Positions 1 through 9,077 of a DNA stretch of 64,000 nucleotides are shown in pieces. Made by a program: the position numbers and the translations under genes. The stretch lies in NCBI RefSeq assembly GCF_002291145.1, contig NZ_NTGE01000186.1, positions 62,001 to 126,000 on the forward strand. Reading direction: 5' to 3'. This DNA comes from Streptomyces sp. SA15. GTDB taxonomy: Bacteria; Actinomycetota; Actinomycetes; Streptomycetales; Streptomycetaceae. Positions within the stretch are counted from its first letter, which is position 1. The number at the start of each line of letters is the position of its first letter. Below the pieces are notes generated by a model. That model had not been told where the DNA came from. It searched no databases and saw nothing but the letters and a program-made list of their open reading frames with translations.

Positions 1-558
1 CGTCACGCCTCCCTCGAGCGTGCAGGAGGCGGGCTTCTTCAGACAGGCGTCGGCGCCGACGATGCCGTTGTAGAAGGTGCCCGCGGTGGGGCTGGAGACC
101 TTGAAGAGGCGCTGGAAGGACGCCACCACGTCGTCGGTGGTCACCGGCTTGCCGTTGGAGAAGGAGATGCCCTTGCGGAGCGTGAACGTGTATGTCTTGC
201 CGCCGTCCGTCACCTTCGGCATCGCCTCGGCCAGGTCCGGGACCACGGTGAACGACTGCTGGCCGCCGACCTTCTTGAACGAGAGCAGCCCGTCGTACAT
301 CGACTGGTACAACTGCCAGTACTGGAGCGTGTAGTTGACCTGCGGGTCGAAGCTGCCCGCGGCCGCGTGGGCGACGAGCTTCAGGGTGCCGCCCTTGTGC
401 TCGGGCTGGAAGGCGGAGGAACCGGAGCCGGACGTGGACGCGGTCGGGCCGGAGGAGGAGCCGTCGTCGGAGGACGAACAGGCGGCGGCGGTCAGGGCGA
501 GGGCGACGGTGGCGGCGGCGAGCGCGCTCCGTCTCTTGCTGCGGGACATGCGGGACAT
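1..558 (-). CDS. Oligopeptide-type ABC solute-binding lipoprotein (partial)
   Basis: N-terminal 186 residues of an extracellular solute-binding protein of family 5 (DppA/OppA type), which delivers peptides or similar solutes to an ABC permease. The rest lies beyond the left edge. A basic n-region (RSKRR, residues 7-10) precedes a hydrophobic stretch and a lipobox ending TAAAC, so Cys27 should be the lipidated residue, followed by a Ser/Gly/Thr linker. KGGTLKL, YDGLL and TFTLRKGISFSNGKPV are typical of the family start. Two in-frame ATGs (558 and 549) are possible; I took the first. The gene starts 22 bases after the hydrolase gene on the same strand, so the two are probably cotranscribed as a peptide-use unit. 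The substrate is inferred from the family only. Confidence 0.85.
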   Translation of the reverse strand, partial: MSRMSRSKRRSALAAATVALALTAAACSSSDDGSSSGPTASTSGSGSSAFQPEHKGGTLKLVAHAAAGSFDPQVNYTLQYWQLYQSMYDGLLSFKKVGGQQSFTVVPDLAEAMPKVTDGGKTYTFTLRKGISFSNGKPVTTDDVVASFQRLFKVSSPTAGTFYNGIVGADACLKKPASCTLEGGVT

Positions 559-580
559 CCGGGGAACTCCCGTCGGTGGA

Positions 581-1477
581 TCAGTCGGTGGAGTCGAGGA
601 ACGCGCCCACGACCCGGAGGTAGAGCTCCTCTTCCTCGACGTGCGGCATATGGCTGGAGTGCTCGAAGAAGTGCCAGCGCACGTCGGGGATGTGGTCGGC
701 GAAGGGCTTGACGGTCTCGGGAGTCGCCTCGTCGTACCGTCCGGACACCAGCAGGGTCGGCACGTCGATCAGGTGCAGCCGGTCGATGACCGACCAGTTC
801 TTCAGGGTCCCGACGACATGGAACTCGTTCGGGCCGTTCATCGTGTGGTACACGGTCGGATCGGCCTCGATGTTGTCCCAAGTGGCCTGCACATCGGGCG
901 GGTTGGGGACCAGGCGGCACACGTGGCGCTCGTTGAAGACCTGTTCGGCCGCGCGATAGTCCGGGTGGTCGGTGGTGCCGGCCGTCTCATGGGCGAGGAG
1001 GGTGTGCTGGACCTCCGGTGGGAGGGCGGCACGCAACTCGTGTGCGGCCGACAGCCACAGCTCCATGGACGCGGGGGAGTTGGCGATGACCAGGCCGCGC
1101 AGCCCGGGTGGGCGGCGCACGGCGTGCTCGGCGGCGAGCATGCCGCCCCAGGACTGGCCGAGGACGTGGTAGGCGTCGGCGATGCCCAGCGCCTTGAGGA
1201 GGTTGTCGAGTTCGTCGAGGAAGAGCTGGACGGTCCAGAAGTCGGCGCCCTTGCCGGGCAGATGGGTGGACAGTCCGGTGCCGAGTTGGTCGTAGTGCAC
1301 CACGGGGCGACCCTGCCCGGCGATGCCCGCGATGCTGAGCGTGTAGTTGTGACCGGCGCCGGGTCCGCCGTGCAGGACGACCAGAGGTGTCCTGCCCGGT
1401 TCGCCCGTGATCCGGTACCAGGTGGACCAGCCGTTGAAGTCGACGGTTCCGGTGTGGTTCGGTTCGGGGATCGCCAC
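581..1477 (-). CDS. Proline iminopeptidase-family alpha/beta hydrolase
   Basis: A 298-residue S33-type alpha/beta hydrolase that probably removes N-terminal residues such as proline from small peptides in the cytoplasm. It shows the oxyanion-hole motif HGGPG (36-40), the nucleophile elbow GQSWGG (Ser109), an Asp in the GRYDEATPE strand and the catalytic His in EHSSHMPH near the C-terminus. There is no signal peptide. The frame stays open to an ATG at 1606, but the GTG at 1477 has GGGAGG about seven bases upstream and gives the normal family length, so I chose it. It is followed by the binding-protein gene and is divergent from a GntR regulator. Related hydrolases act on other amides and esters, so substrate is uncertain. 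Confidence 0.85.
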   Translation of the reverse strand: MAIPEPNHTGTVDFNGWSTWYRITGEPGRTPLVVLHGGPGAGHNYTLSIAGIAGQGRPVVHYDQLGTGLSTHLPGKGADFWTVQLFLDELDNLLKALGIADAYHVLGQSWGGMLAAEHAVRRPPGLRGLVIANSPASMELWLSAAHELRAALPPEVQHTLLAHETAGTTDHPDYRAAEQVFNERHVCRLVPNPPDVQATWDNIEADPTVYHTMNGPNEFHVVGTLKNWSVIDRLHLIDVPTLLVSGRYDEATPETVKPFADHIPDVRWHFFEHSSHMPHVEEEELYLRVVGAFLDSTD

Positions 1478-1564
1478 GGGGAAGCCTCCCAGACCGGCCG
1501 GAATGAATGCCGACCTCTGTCTTAAACCAGTTGGGTGTGACGGATGGATGAGATAGTGATTGGG

Positions 1565-1591
1565 CAAAAGGTCAGCGCACAAGACCTTTTG
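1565..1591. promoter_or_regulatory. Inverted repeat, candidate GntR operator
   Basis: CAAAAGGTC and GACCTTTTG form a perfect 9-bp inverted repeat separated by 9 bases, between the divergent hydrolase and GntR genes. Its location fits an operator for the GntR protein controlling both directions. It is AT-rich relative to its surroundings. The binding protein is inferred from position only. Confidence 0.5.
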
Positions 1592-1617
1592 GCGGGGCCG
1601 GTGCAAGACGTAACGGC

Positions 1618-2487
1618 GTGTTCACGTGGCCCCCGCGCGTTTACAAAGGCGGCACTCGATGGGGAGGACAGCTGACATCCGCACCTGAGTCACCCGAACC
1701 GGGGGACGAGTTCTCCCGCGTACTCGACCGTGTCCTGCTCGGCGGTTCGCCGTCGTCGTCGCTGCGCCCGGTGCGCGTGGCCTCGGCGGTCGACGAGGTC
1801 TCCGACCGGCTGCTCACCGCGATCGCCGTCGGAGACTTCCTGCCGGGCGAACGGCTGCCGGTCGAACGCGAGCTGACCCGGCTGCTGCGGGTGAGCCGCC
1901 CCACCGTCCGCGAGGCCGTCGGACGCCTCCAGACCCTGGGAGTCATCGAGATCCGTCGGGGCCGCAACGGGGGCGCCTTCGTACGCGACAGCTGGACCGA
2001 GTCCTCCGGGGCCGCGGTCCGCCGCACGCTGCTGCCCCGGTGGGAGGAGTTCGAGCAGCTCTTCGATCTGCGCGGGCTGGTGGAAGGCATGGTGGCCGCG
2101 ACGGCGGCTCGACGCCGACGACCCGAGGACCTCGAACCCATGCGGGAGGCCCTGGCCGCGCACCTGTCCGCGCGCACGCCCCGAGAGGAACAGGCCGCCG
2201 ACAGCGCGTTCCACCGGAGCATCTGCGCGGCCACCCACAATCCGCAGATCGCCCTGCTCAGCCGGGACCTGCTGACCCGGATCAGCCTCGGCTTCCCGAT
2301 CGAGCCGTGGGGCAAGGGCGAGCGGTCCCACTTCCATCGGGCCGGCGAGGGCCACACGGCCCTGTACGAGGCCATCGCGGCGGGCGAGCCCGAGCGAGCG
2401 GAGGAAGTCGCCCGGGACCACTTCTTGATCAGTGCGGACATGATCCGCGACGTACTGGCGCGCGTGCGGGCCGCGGAAACGTCCTGA
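1618..2487 (+). CDS. GntR/FadR-family transcriptional regulator
   Basis: DNA-binding regulator with an N-terminal winged helix (GERLPVERELTRLLRVSRPTVREAVGRL in two parts, ending in a GGAFV wing) and a C-terminal all-helical FCD effector domain. The FCD metal/ligand residues are suggested by the D-x3-R (LFDLRGLVEG), FHRSICAATHN and HTALYEAIAAG-x-HFLIS segments. It probably senses a metabolite linked to the divergent peptide hydrolase and transporter. The open frame begins with a GTG at 1618, but a strong GGGGAGG at 1661-1667 points to a start near 1672 (only a CTG is present), so the first 18 residues may not be translated. A stem-loop terminator follows. Confidence 0.85.
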   Translation: MFTWPPRVYKGGTRWGGQLTSAPESPEPGDEFSRVLDRVLLGGSPSSSLRPVRVASAVDEVSDRLLTAIAVGDFLPGERLPVERELTRLLRVSRPTVREAVGRLQTLGVIEIRRGRNGGAFVRDSWTESSGAAVRRTLLPRWEEFEQLFDLRGLVEGMVAATAARRRRPEDLEPMREALAAHLSARTPREEQAADSAFHRSICAATHNPQIALLSRDLLTRISLGFPIEPWGKGERSHFHRAGEGHTALYEAIAAGEPERAEEVARDHFLISADMIRDVLARVRAAETS

Positions 2488-2510
2488 GGACCGCACGTCC
2501 TGAGGACCGC
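2479..2510. repeat. Two tandem 16-bp repeats at the GntR stop codon
   Basis: ACGTCCTGAGGACCGC occurs twice head to tail. The TGA stop of the GntR gene lies inside the first copy. Probably a slippage product; no function is visible. Confidence 0.75.
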
Positions 2511-2529
2511 ACAGCTTCGGTTCGCGGAA

Positions 2530-2563
2530 CAGCCGCCCGGCACTGGTCAATGCCGGGCGGCTG
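2530..2563. terminator. Bidirectional stem-loop terminator
   Basis: CAGCCGCCCGGCA and its exact complement form a 13-bp stem with an 8-base loop between the converging GntR and Asp-box genes. No U-run follows, which is common in Streptomyces. Confidence 0.75.
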
Positions 2564-2580
2564 CGCCGTAAGCGATCTGC

Positions 2581-4800
2581 TCAGACAGTGGTCAGTTCGT
2601 AGAAGCCCCTGCCGAACGTCGCGGCCACCAGACGGCGGTGTCCCGCGTCGTACTCGATGTCGTCGACCGGCACCTGCGGCATGCCGCGTCCGAGGCGCAG
2701 CCAGCGGCCGCCGCCCGTGACGCTGGTGAACACGCCCTGGTCGGTGGCGAGGTACAGGATGCCGCCCCGCGCGACGACCAGGTCGTTGACGGGTGCCGCC
2801 GGGAGGTTGCCCGACAGGTTCCGCCAGTGCTTGCCTCCGTCGGTGCTGCCGTAGACGTGGGGGAGGGGTGAGCCGGAGCGGTAGGCGGAGTGGGTGGTCC
2901 AGACCCGGTTCGGGTTCTTCGGGTCCACCACCACACGGGTCACCCAGGGGCGCCCCTCGGCCAGCTTCGTCCAGGTCGCCCCGAGGTTCTTGGTGACCCA
3001 GACGCGGCCGTCGTCCGTGCCGGCGTACACCGTGCGTCCGTCGCCGGCCGGGGCGATCGAGGTGATGGTGCCGTAGTTGGCGTAGAGCGGGTCGGAGCCG
3101 GGCCCGCCGGACAGGTCGGGGCTGATGGCCTGCCAGGTCTCGCCGCCGTCCGTGGAGCGGTTGAGGACCTCGGCGCCGTAGTAGAGGATCTTCGGGTCAC
3201 GCGGGTCGAACTCCACCGGCGTGAACCAGTTGCGGCGCTGGAACGTCGTCCGGTCGGCGAAGTACGTGAGGGTGTCGCCGCCGTCGGTGGAGCGGAAGCA
3301 GTTGCCGTACTGGTAGCAGGCGAAGACGTTGTTCACGTCGGCCGGGTCGATCAGGTTCTCCTCCCCGTCGCCGCCGAGGTACTCGTTGAACTTCTCCCCG
3401 CCCCAGGAGCGCAGCGAGCCGTTGTCCTGGGAGCCGCCGGAGATGCGGCTGGTGTCCTGCGGGGTGATCGCCGCACTGTAGAGCTGGGTGTACGGCTGGT
3501 GGCGGGACTTGACCCAGCCGCCGTCGCCGCCGGAGTCGGAGCGGTAGACGCCGCCGTCGTTGCCGAGGTAGACCCGGCCGGGCCGGCGCGGGTCCCACAC
3601 CATGGCGTGATGGTCGACGTGCATGCTCGTGTCGTCGGCGCTCCAGGTGGTGCCGCCGTCCTTCGTGGTCAGCAGGGCGACCCCGGCCACGTGCACGTGC
3701 TCGGTGTCCCGGGGGTCGATCCACACCTTGCCGAACCACCAGCCGAAGCTGGACTGTGAGTTGGTGAGATCCTCGTTGGCCGGTGTGCGGGTCCAACTGT
3801 CGCCGCCGTCGGTGGAGCCGTAGAAGCCCTCGAAGGAGCCGCCCGCCTTGTTGACGATGGCGTAGAGCCGGTCGCCCGCGACGCCCAGGCCGATGCGTCC
3901 CACGTCGGGTCCCTGCGCGGGCAGGCCCCCGCCGAGCCGTTCCCAGGTCTCGCCGTCGTCCGCGGAGCGGAAGACGCCGGAGCCCACACCGCCGTACGTC
4001 CGCAGATCGGGGCGACGGCGCTTGTCCCACAGCACGGCGTACAACTGGTCGCCGTCCACCACGATCTCCGTGGCGCCGGTGAACTCGTTGGCGCCGGCCA
4101 GGATCCGCTCCCAGGTGGCGCCGCCGTCCTCGGAGCGGTACACGCCCCGGTCGCCACCGCCGTTGTAGAGAGACCCCGCGGCGGCCACATAGATACGGCG
4201 GGGATCGGCGGGGTCGATGGTGATGGCGCTGATCGCGCCGGAGTCGCGTAGGCCGAGCGGGGTCCAGGTCCGGCCCCCGTCCTTGCTCCGGTACATGCCC
4301 GTGCCCTCGTACGTGATGCTTCCGCCGCCCGGATTGGGCTCGCCGGTGCCGACGTACAGGGTGCCGTCCGGTGCGGTGGCGACCGCGCCCATGGCCTGCG
4401 TGAAGCTGTCGGGCCACACCGAGTGGAACGTCCCCCCGGCGTCGGTGCTGCGCCACAGTCCGCCGCTCGCGGCCGCCGCGTAGAGGGTGTCGGCGCGCTT
4501 CGGGTCGAGCGCCAGGGAGACGATCCGGCCGCCGATGTTGGTGGGGCCCACGCCCTTCCAGCGCCCGCCGACGGTGGGCAGCTCCCGGGCCTGTGCCGCC
4601 GCGAGGTCGTGGGCGTGGCGCGGAATCGACTCTCCCGGCACGGTCTTCTGGAGGTAGCGGTACTCCGCCGGGGCGGACGGCCCGCGGACCGGCCGGTACA
4701 CGTCCGTCGGCGGGGGAGGCGGTGCGGCGGACGCCGGTGCCGTGAGGAGCGCGGCACCGGTGACCGCGGCGAGAACCAGCGAAAGCAGACCTCTGCCCAT
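2581..4800 (-). CDS. Secreted BNR/Asp-box repeat beta-propeller protein
   Basis: A 739-residue exported protein. Residues 1-25 form a Sec signal peptide ending APASAA. The mature chain carries about nine Asp-box motifs of the form S-x-D-x-G-x-T-W (for example STDAGGTF, SKDGGRTW, SEDGGATW, SADDGETW, STDGGETW), which are calcium-free turns of sialidase/sortilin-like propellers. Phrases such as VDPKNPNRVW and IDPADPRRIY recur between blades, as in the VPS10/xyloglucanase-like class often labelled glycosyl hydrolase. I see no clear catalytic residue set, so a binding or scaffold role is as likely as an enzyme. It stands alone, converging on the GntR gene. Confidence 0.8.
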   Translation of the reverse strand: MGRGLLSLVLAAVTGAALLTAPASAAPPPPPTDVYRPVRGPSAPAEYRYLQKTVPGESIPRHAHDLAAAQARELPTVGGRWKGVGPTNIGGRIVSLALDPKRADTLYAAAASGGLWRSTDAGGTFHSVWPDSFTQAMGAVATAPDGTLYVGTGEPNPGGGSITYEGTGMYRSKDGGRTWTPLGLRDSGAISAITIDPADPRRIYVAAAGSLYNGGGDRGVYRSEDGGATWERILAGANEFTGATEIVVDGDQLYAVLWDKRRRPDLRTYGGVGSGVFRSADDGETWERLGGGLPAQGPDVGRIGLGVAGDRLYAIVNKAGGSFEGFYGSTDGGDSWTRTPANEDLTNSQSSFGWWFGKVWIDPRDTEHVHVAGVALLTTKDGGTTWSADDTSMHVDHHAMVWDPRRPGRVYLGNDGGVYRSDSGGDGGWVKSRHQPYTQLYSAAITPQDTSRISGGSQDNGSLRSWGGEKFNEYLGGDGEENLIDPADVNNVFACYQYGNCFRSTDGGDTLTYFADRTTFQRRNWFTPVEFDPRDPKILYYGAEVLNRSTDGGETWQAISPDLSGGPGSDPLYANYGTITSIAPAGDGRTVYAGTDDGRVWVTKNLGATWTKLAEGRPWVTRVVVDPKNPNRVWTTHSAYRSGSPLPHVYGSTDGGKHWRNLSGNLPAAPVNDLVVARGGILYLATDQGVFTSVTGGGRWLRLGRGMPQVPVDDIEYDAGHRRLVAATFGRGFYELTTV

Positions 4801-4937
4801 GAAAACCCCGTAACCCTTCCGTCACCCTGGTCACTTCAGACGCAACGACGGTACGCGAGAGGGGAGTTGAGCAGAAGAGGGACCACCGCCCGCTGCCGGA
4901 AGCCGGTGACTCCGCCCCGACTTGGTGTTTTACAGTG

Positions 4938-4950
4938 ACTGGGCGCCAGT
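4938..4950. promoter_or_regulatory. Short inverted repeat upstream of htpG
   Basis: ACTGG and CCAGT flank a GCG spacer, 40 bases before the htpG start. It could be an operator, but 5-bp arms are short and it does not match the CIRCE or HAIR heat-shock elements I know. Confidence 0.2.
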
Positions 4951-4990
4951 TCCGGCGACCACTCAGGGACCTGTGAGGTACACGCGAACC

Positions 4991-6882
<1,892 letters not shown>

Positions 6883-6889
<7 letters not shown>

Positions 6890-6913
6890 CCGCGACAGGC
6901 GCGCGGCTACAGC
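6883..6913 (+). terminator. Stem-loop terminator of htpG
   Basis: GCTGTAGCCGCG and its exact complement form a 12-bp stem around a 7-base loop. The left arm contains the htpG stop codon. Confidence 0.7.
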
Positions 6914-7069
6914 GACGGTTCGGGGTGCCCGCTCGTTCAGGGCGCCCCGAGCCCACTTCTGCCGACGACAGCGGGCACACGTCGAACGCATCGAACGCGC
7001 CAACGGGGTCTCGAAAGTGGCGCAATCGAATGTTGCAGCTCCGTTTCATGGGGCGCAGGTTGGAAGTGC

Positions 7070-7081
7070 GGGAGCGCTCCC
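7070..7081. promoter_or_regulatory. CebR-type operator upstream of the LPMO gene
   Basis: GGGAGCGCTCCC is a perfect 12-bp palindrome that matches the core of the Streptomyces CebR box TGGGAGCGCTCCCA; here the context is C-core-A, so one outer base differs. CebR is the cellobiose-responsive LacI repressor of cellulolytic genes. The site is 60 bases upstream of the LPMO start, so the gene should be induced by cello-oligosaccharides. No cebR gene is in the window. Confidence 0.8.
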
Positions 7082-7140
7082 ATGAGCGGCCCGTACCCAA
7101 CCCCGTACCCGCTGCCCCGGTGGACAGGACGTGAATTGTC

Positions 7141-7812
7141 ATGAGCAGATCAAACAGGATCAAGGGAGTCCGCCCTCGCCCCACACTCGCTCTGAGCATG
7201 CTCGCCGCGGTGCTGCTCTGCCTGATCCCCTGGAGCGGCACCGCCGCCGCCCACGGCTCGGTCGTCGACCCGGCTTCCCGCAACTACGGCTGCTGGCTCC
7301 GCTGGGGATCCGACTTCCAGAACCCGGCCATGGCGCAGCAAGACCCCATGTGCTGGCAGGCATGGCAGGACAACCCGAACGCCATGTGGAACTGGAACGG
7401 CCTGTACCGCAACGGCTCCGGCGGCAACTTCGAGGCGGTCGTCCCCGACGGACAGCTGTGCAGCGGCGGCCGGACGGAAGGCGGCCGGTACAACTCCCTG
7501 GACGCCGTGGGCGCCTGGAAGACCACGGACATCGGCAGCGACTTCACCGTGCGCCTGTACGACCAGGCCAGCCACGGCGCCGACTACTTCCTCGTCTACG
7601 TCACCCGGCAGGGCTTCGACCCCGCCACCCAGCCTCTGACCTGGGACGACCTCCAACTGGTCGCCAGGACCGGCCGTTACGCCCCCAGCCAGAACTACTC
7701 GATCGACGTGAGCACGTCCGGCCTCAGCGGCCGCCACGTCGTCTACACGATCTGGCAGGCGTCGCACATGGACCAGACCTACTTCCTGTGCAGCGACGTG
7801 AACTTCCGCTGA
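7141..7812 (+). CDS. Secreted AA10 lytic polysaccharide monooxygenase
   Basis: Copper-dependent oxidative enzyme that cleaves crystalline polysaccharide outside the cell. Residues 1-37 are a signal peptide ending GTAAA, and cleavage exposes His38 as the N-terminal histidine-brace residue (HGSVVDPASRNYGCW). The second brace His is His145 in DQASHGADYF, and Phe215 in TYFLCSD is the expected axial aromatic. The pattern (DPMCWQAW, NWNGL, VPDGQLCSGG, WDDLQL) follows the cellulose-active C1/C4 group represented by Streptomyces CelS2 rather than chitin-active CBP21. There is no carbohydrate-binding module; at 223 residues it is a single catalytic domain. Upstream CebR-type palindrome supports cellulose. 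Confidence 0.93.
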   Translation: MSRSNRIKGVRPRPTLALSMLAAVLLCLIPWSGTAAAHGSVVDPASRNYGCWLRWGSDFQNPAMAQQDPMCWQAWQDNPNAMWNWNGLYRNGSGGNFEAVVPDGQLCSGGRTEGGRYNSLDAVGAWKTTDIGSDFTVRLYDQASHGADYFLVYVTRQGFDPATQPLTWDDLQLVARTGRYAPSQNYSIDVSTSGLSGRHVVYTIWQASHMDQTYFLCSDVNFR

Positions 7813-8197
7813 GCGGCGACTCCCGACCGGCGGAAAAAATGGCAAACCTGCACACCGTTCACCAGTAAGTCGTAAGGAAACTGAGCAGTAGTCACAGTTG
7901 TGCCGCCGCTCGGCGTATTGGTGGGGGAGTGTCCGTCTTGGAAACCCCGTGGCAACACTTGAATGTGCAGCGTGGCGGCAATTCACGTGAAGGAGTTGGT
8001 GAATTCGGTGACCACGGTTTCACACTGGTGAAGGGAGATGCCGGAAGGCCTTCCGCATCGAAGTGGGGAGACTGGCCGTCTGCCCTTCGACGTGCTTCGA
8101 TCCTCCGCATGGCGTGAGCCGCCCGGGACGGTTGCCGTTTCGGGAATCGGGCGAAGACCGCCATAGAGAATTTCTTATGCGAAAGGAACCGCGCGTT
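7813..8197. other. Intergenic region without a convincing gene
   Basis: 385 bases between the LPMO and the small peptide gene, less GC-rich than the surroundings. A 62-codon GTG frame (7929-8117) has GGGGGAG just upstream but no recognisable similarity and weak codon bias; I do not call it. The part before 8198 probably holds the leader and promoter of the small peptide gene. Confidence 0.4.
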
Positions 8198-8395
8198 ATG
8201 AACTTCATCCCTCAGGTGGAAACGGCCGAGATGTCCGACGTCGACCTGGACAACGTCTCCGGAGGTATGGCGGGCGGCGGCTCCGGCGGTCTCTTCCTTG
8301 AGGTCCCGCCGCTCGGCGTCTGCGCCGACGCCTTCGCCTTCCTCTCGGCCGAGGGCGTCGCGGCGGGCGCGGACCTGCAGCTCGGCGCTCACTGA
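8198..8395 (+). CDS. Small peptide with double-glycine leader (RiPP/bacteriocin-like)
   Basis: 65-residue acidic peptide. Residues 8-23 (ETAEMSDVDLDNVSGG) have the form of a double-glycine leader: spaced acidic and hydrophobic positions ending V-x-G-G, the signal cut by C39 peptidases on export of class II bacteriocins and lanthipeptides. The remaining 42 residues are Gly/Ala-rich and hydrophobic with one Cys (Cys42), so lanthionine rings are limited. AAAGGAA lies about ten bases before the ATG at 8198; an earlier in-frame ATG at 8177 lacks a site. A terminator follows 11 bases after the stop. No modifying enzyme or C39 transporter lies nearby in this window. Function unknown. Confidence 0.7.
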   Translation: MNFIPQVETAEMSDVDLDNVSGGMAGGGSGGLFLEVPPLGVCADAFAFLSAEGVAAGADLQLGAH

Positions 8396-8406
8396 ACGAG
8401 CGTGTC

Positions 8407-8442
8407 CCACGGGCCCCGGATCACCTGATCCGGGGCCCGTGG
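8407..8442. terminator. Strong bidirectional terminator
   Basis: CCACGGGCCCCGGATC and its exact complement form a 16-bp stem with a 4-base loop. It serves the small peptide gene on the plus strand and overlaps the stop codon of the converging gene at 8421. Confidence 0.85.
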
Positions 8443-9077
8443 TGGTTCCGCGCGCCGTCCCGGGCCTGCCGCAGGGAATAGGTGCGGCCCTCGACTCCCC
8501 ATTCACCCTCCGGCGGCTTCAAGCCGGCATCGATCGCCCGGAGACTGGGCCGCCCGATGTGGGCGTAGACAAGTCGCCGTACGCCGTGCCGTACGGCCTG
8601 CTCGGCGACGGCCTGCACGGTGGCGTGGCCGCCCACGCCGCCCCGGAACCGTATCGGCCGGTCCCAGGCGGCGGCCTCGGCGAACATCAGGTCCGCCCCC
8701 GCGGCCCAGGCCGGGAACTCCCAGAACTCCGGCGCCCACACCACGACCAGATCGCCGGCCTCGATGCGATAGCCGTAGGCGGGGTGCGAGGTGTGCACCA
8801 CGGGGCGGCAGCCCACTCGTACCTCGCCGAGGTCCAGGTCACCGGCGCGGATCGCCACGCCCCGCTCGGCCGCGCTCCGGCGCAGCGCGGTCCGTAGCTC
8901 CGCCTGCTCGTCGGTGACCAGCCAGCCGTCCAGCCGCCCGGGCGGCGATTCGGCGCCGGGGCCGCCGTCGAAGGCCGCACGGTGTCCGGCGTACCGCAGC
9001 AGCAGACCGGCCGGTGCGAACCGGGGCGAGTTCATCGCCCCGACACCGAGCAGGGTCAGCCGCAGCCAACGGTTCAC
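8421..9077 (-). CDS. Metallo-beta-lactamase-fold protein with degenerate metal motif
   Basis: 218 residues resembling RNase Z/PhnP-like members of the metallo-beta-lactamase fold: an N-terminal strand followed by FDGGPG, a central HTSHPAYGYRIE segment, GGVGGHATV and LVYAHIGRPS near the end. The defining H-x-H-x-D-H motif, expected where LVTDEQAELRT stands, is replaced (T-D-E-Q-A-E-L), and the usual SGDT strand reads WAPEF. Two or three His ligands remain, so it may bind one metal, bind a ligand, or be inactive. It overlaps the upstream CapA-like gene by 4 bases (ATGA), so the two are translationally coupled. Fold assignment is by motif spacing, not by search. Confidence 0.65.
   Translation of the reverse strand: MNRWLRLTLLGVGAMNSPRFAPAGLLLRYAGHRAAFDGGPGAESPPGRLDGWLVTDEQAELRTALRRSAAERGVAIRAGDLDLGEVRVGCRPVVHTSHPAYGYRIEAGDLVVVWAPEFWEFPAWAAGADLMFAEAAAWDRPIRFRGGVGGHATVQAVAEQAVRHGVRRLVYAHIGRPSLRAIDAGLKPPEGEWGVEGRTYSLRQARDGARNHHGPRIR

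Noticed and set aside
4801..4990. CIRCE or HspR (HAIR) element before htpG
   Set aside because: Neither consensus is found; only a short 5-bp inverted repeat is present.
7929..8117. 62-codon GTG frame before the small peptide gene
   Set aside because: No recognisable similarity and weak codon bias; the nearby GGGGGAG may be chance.
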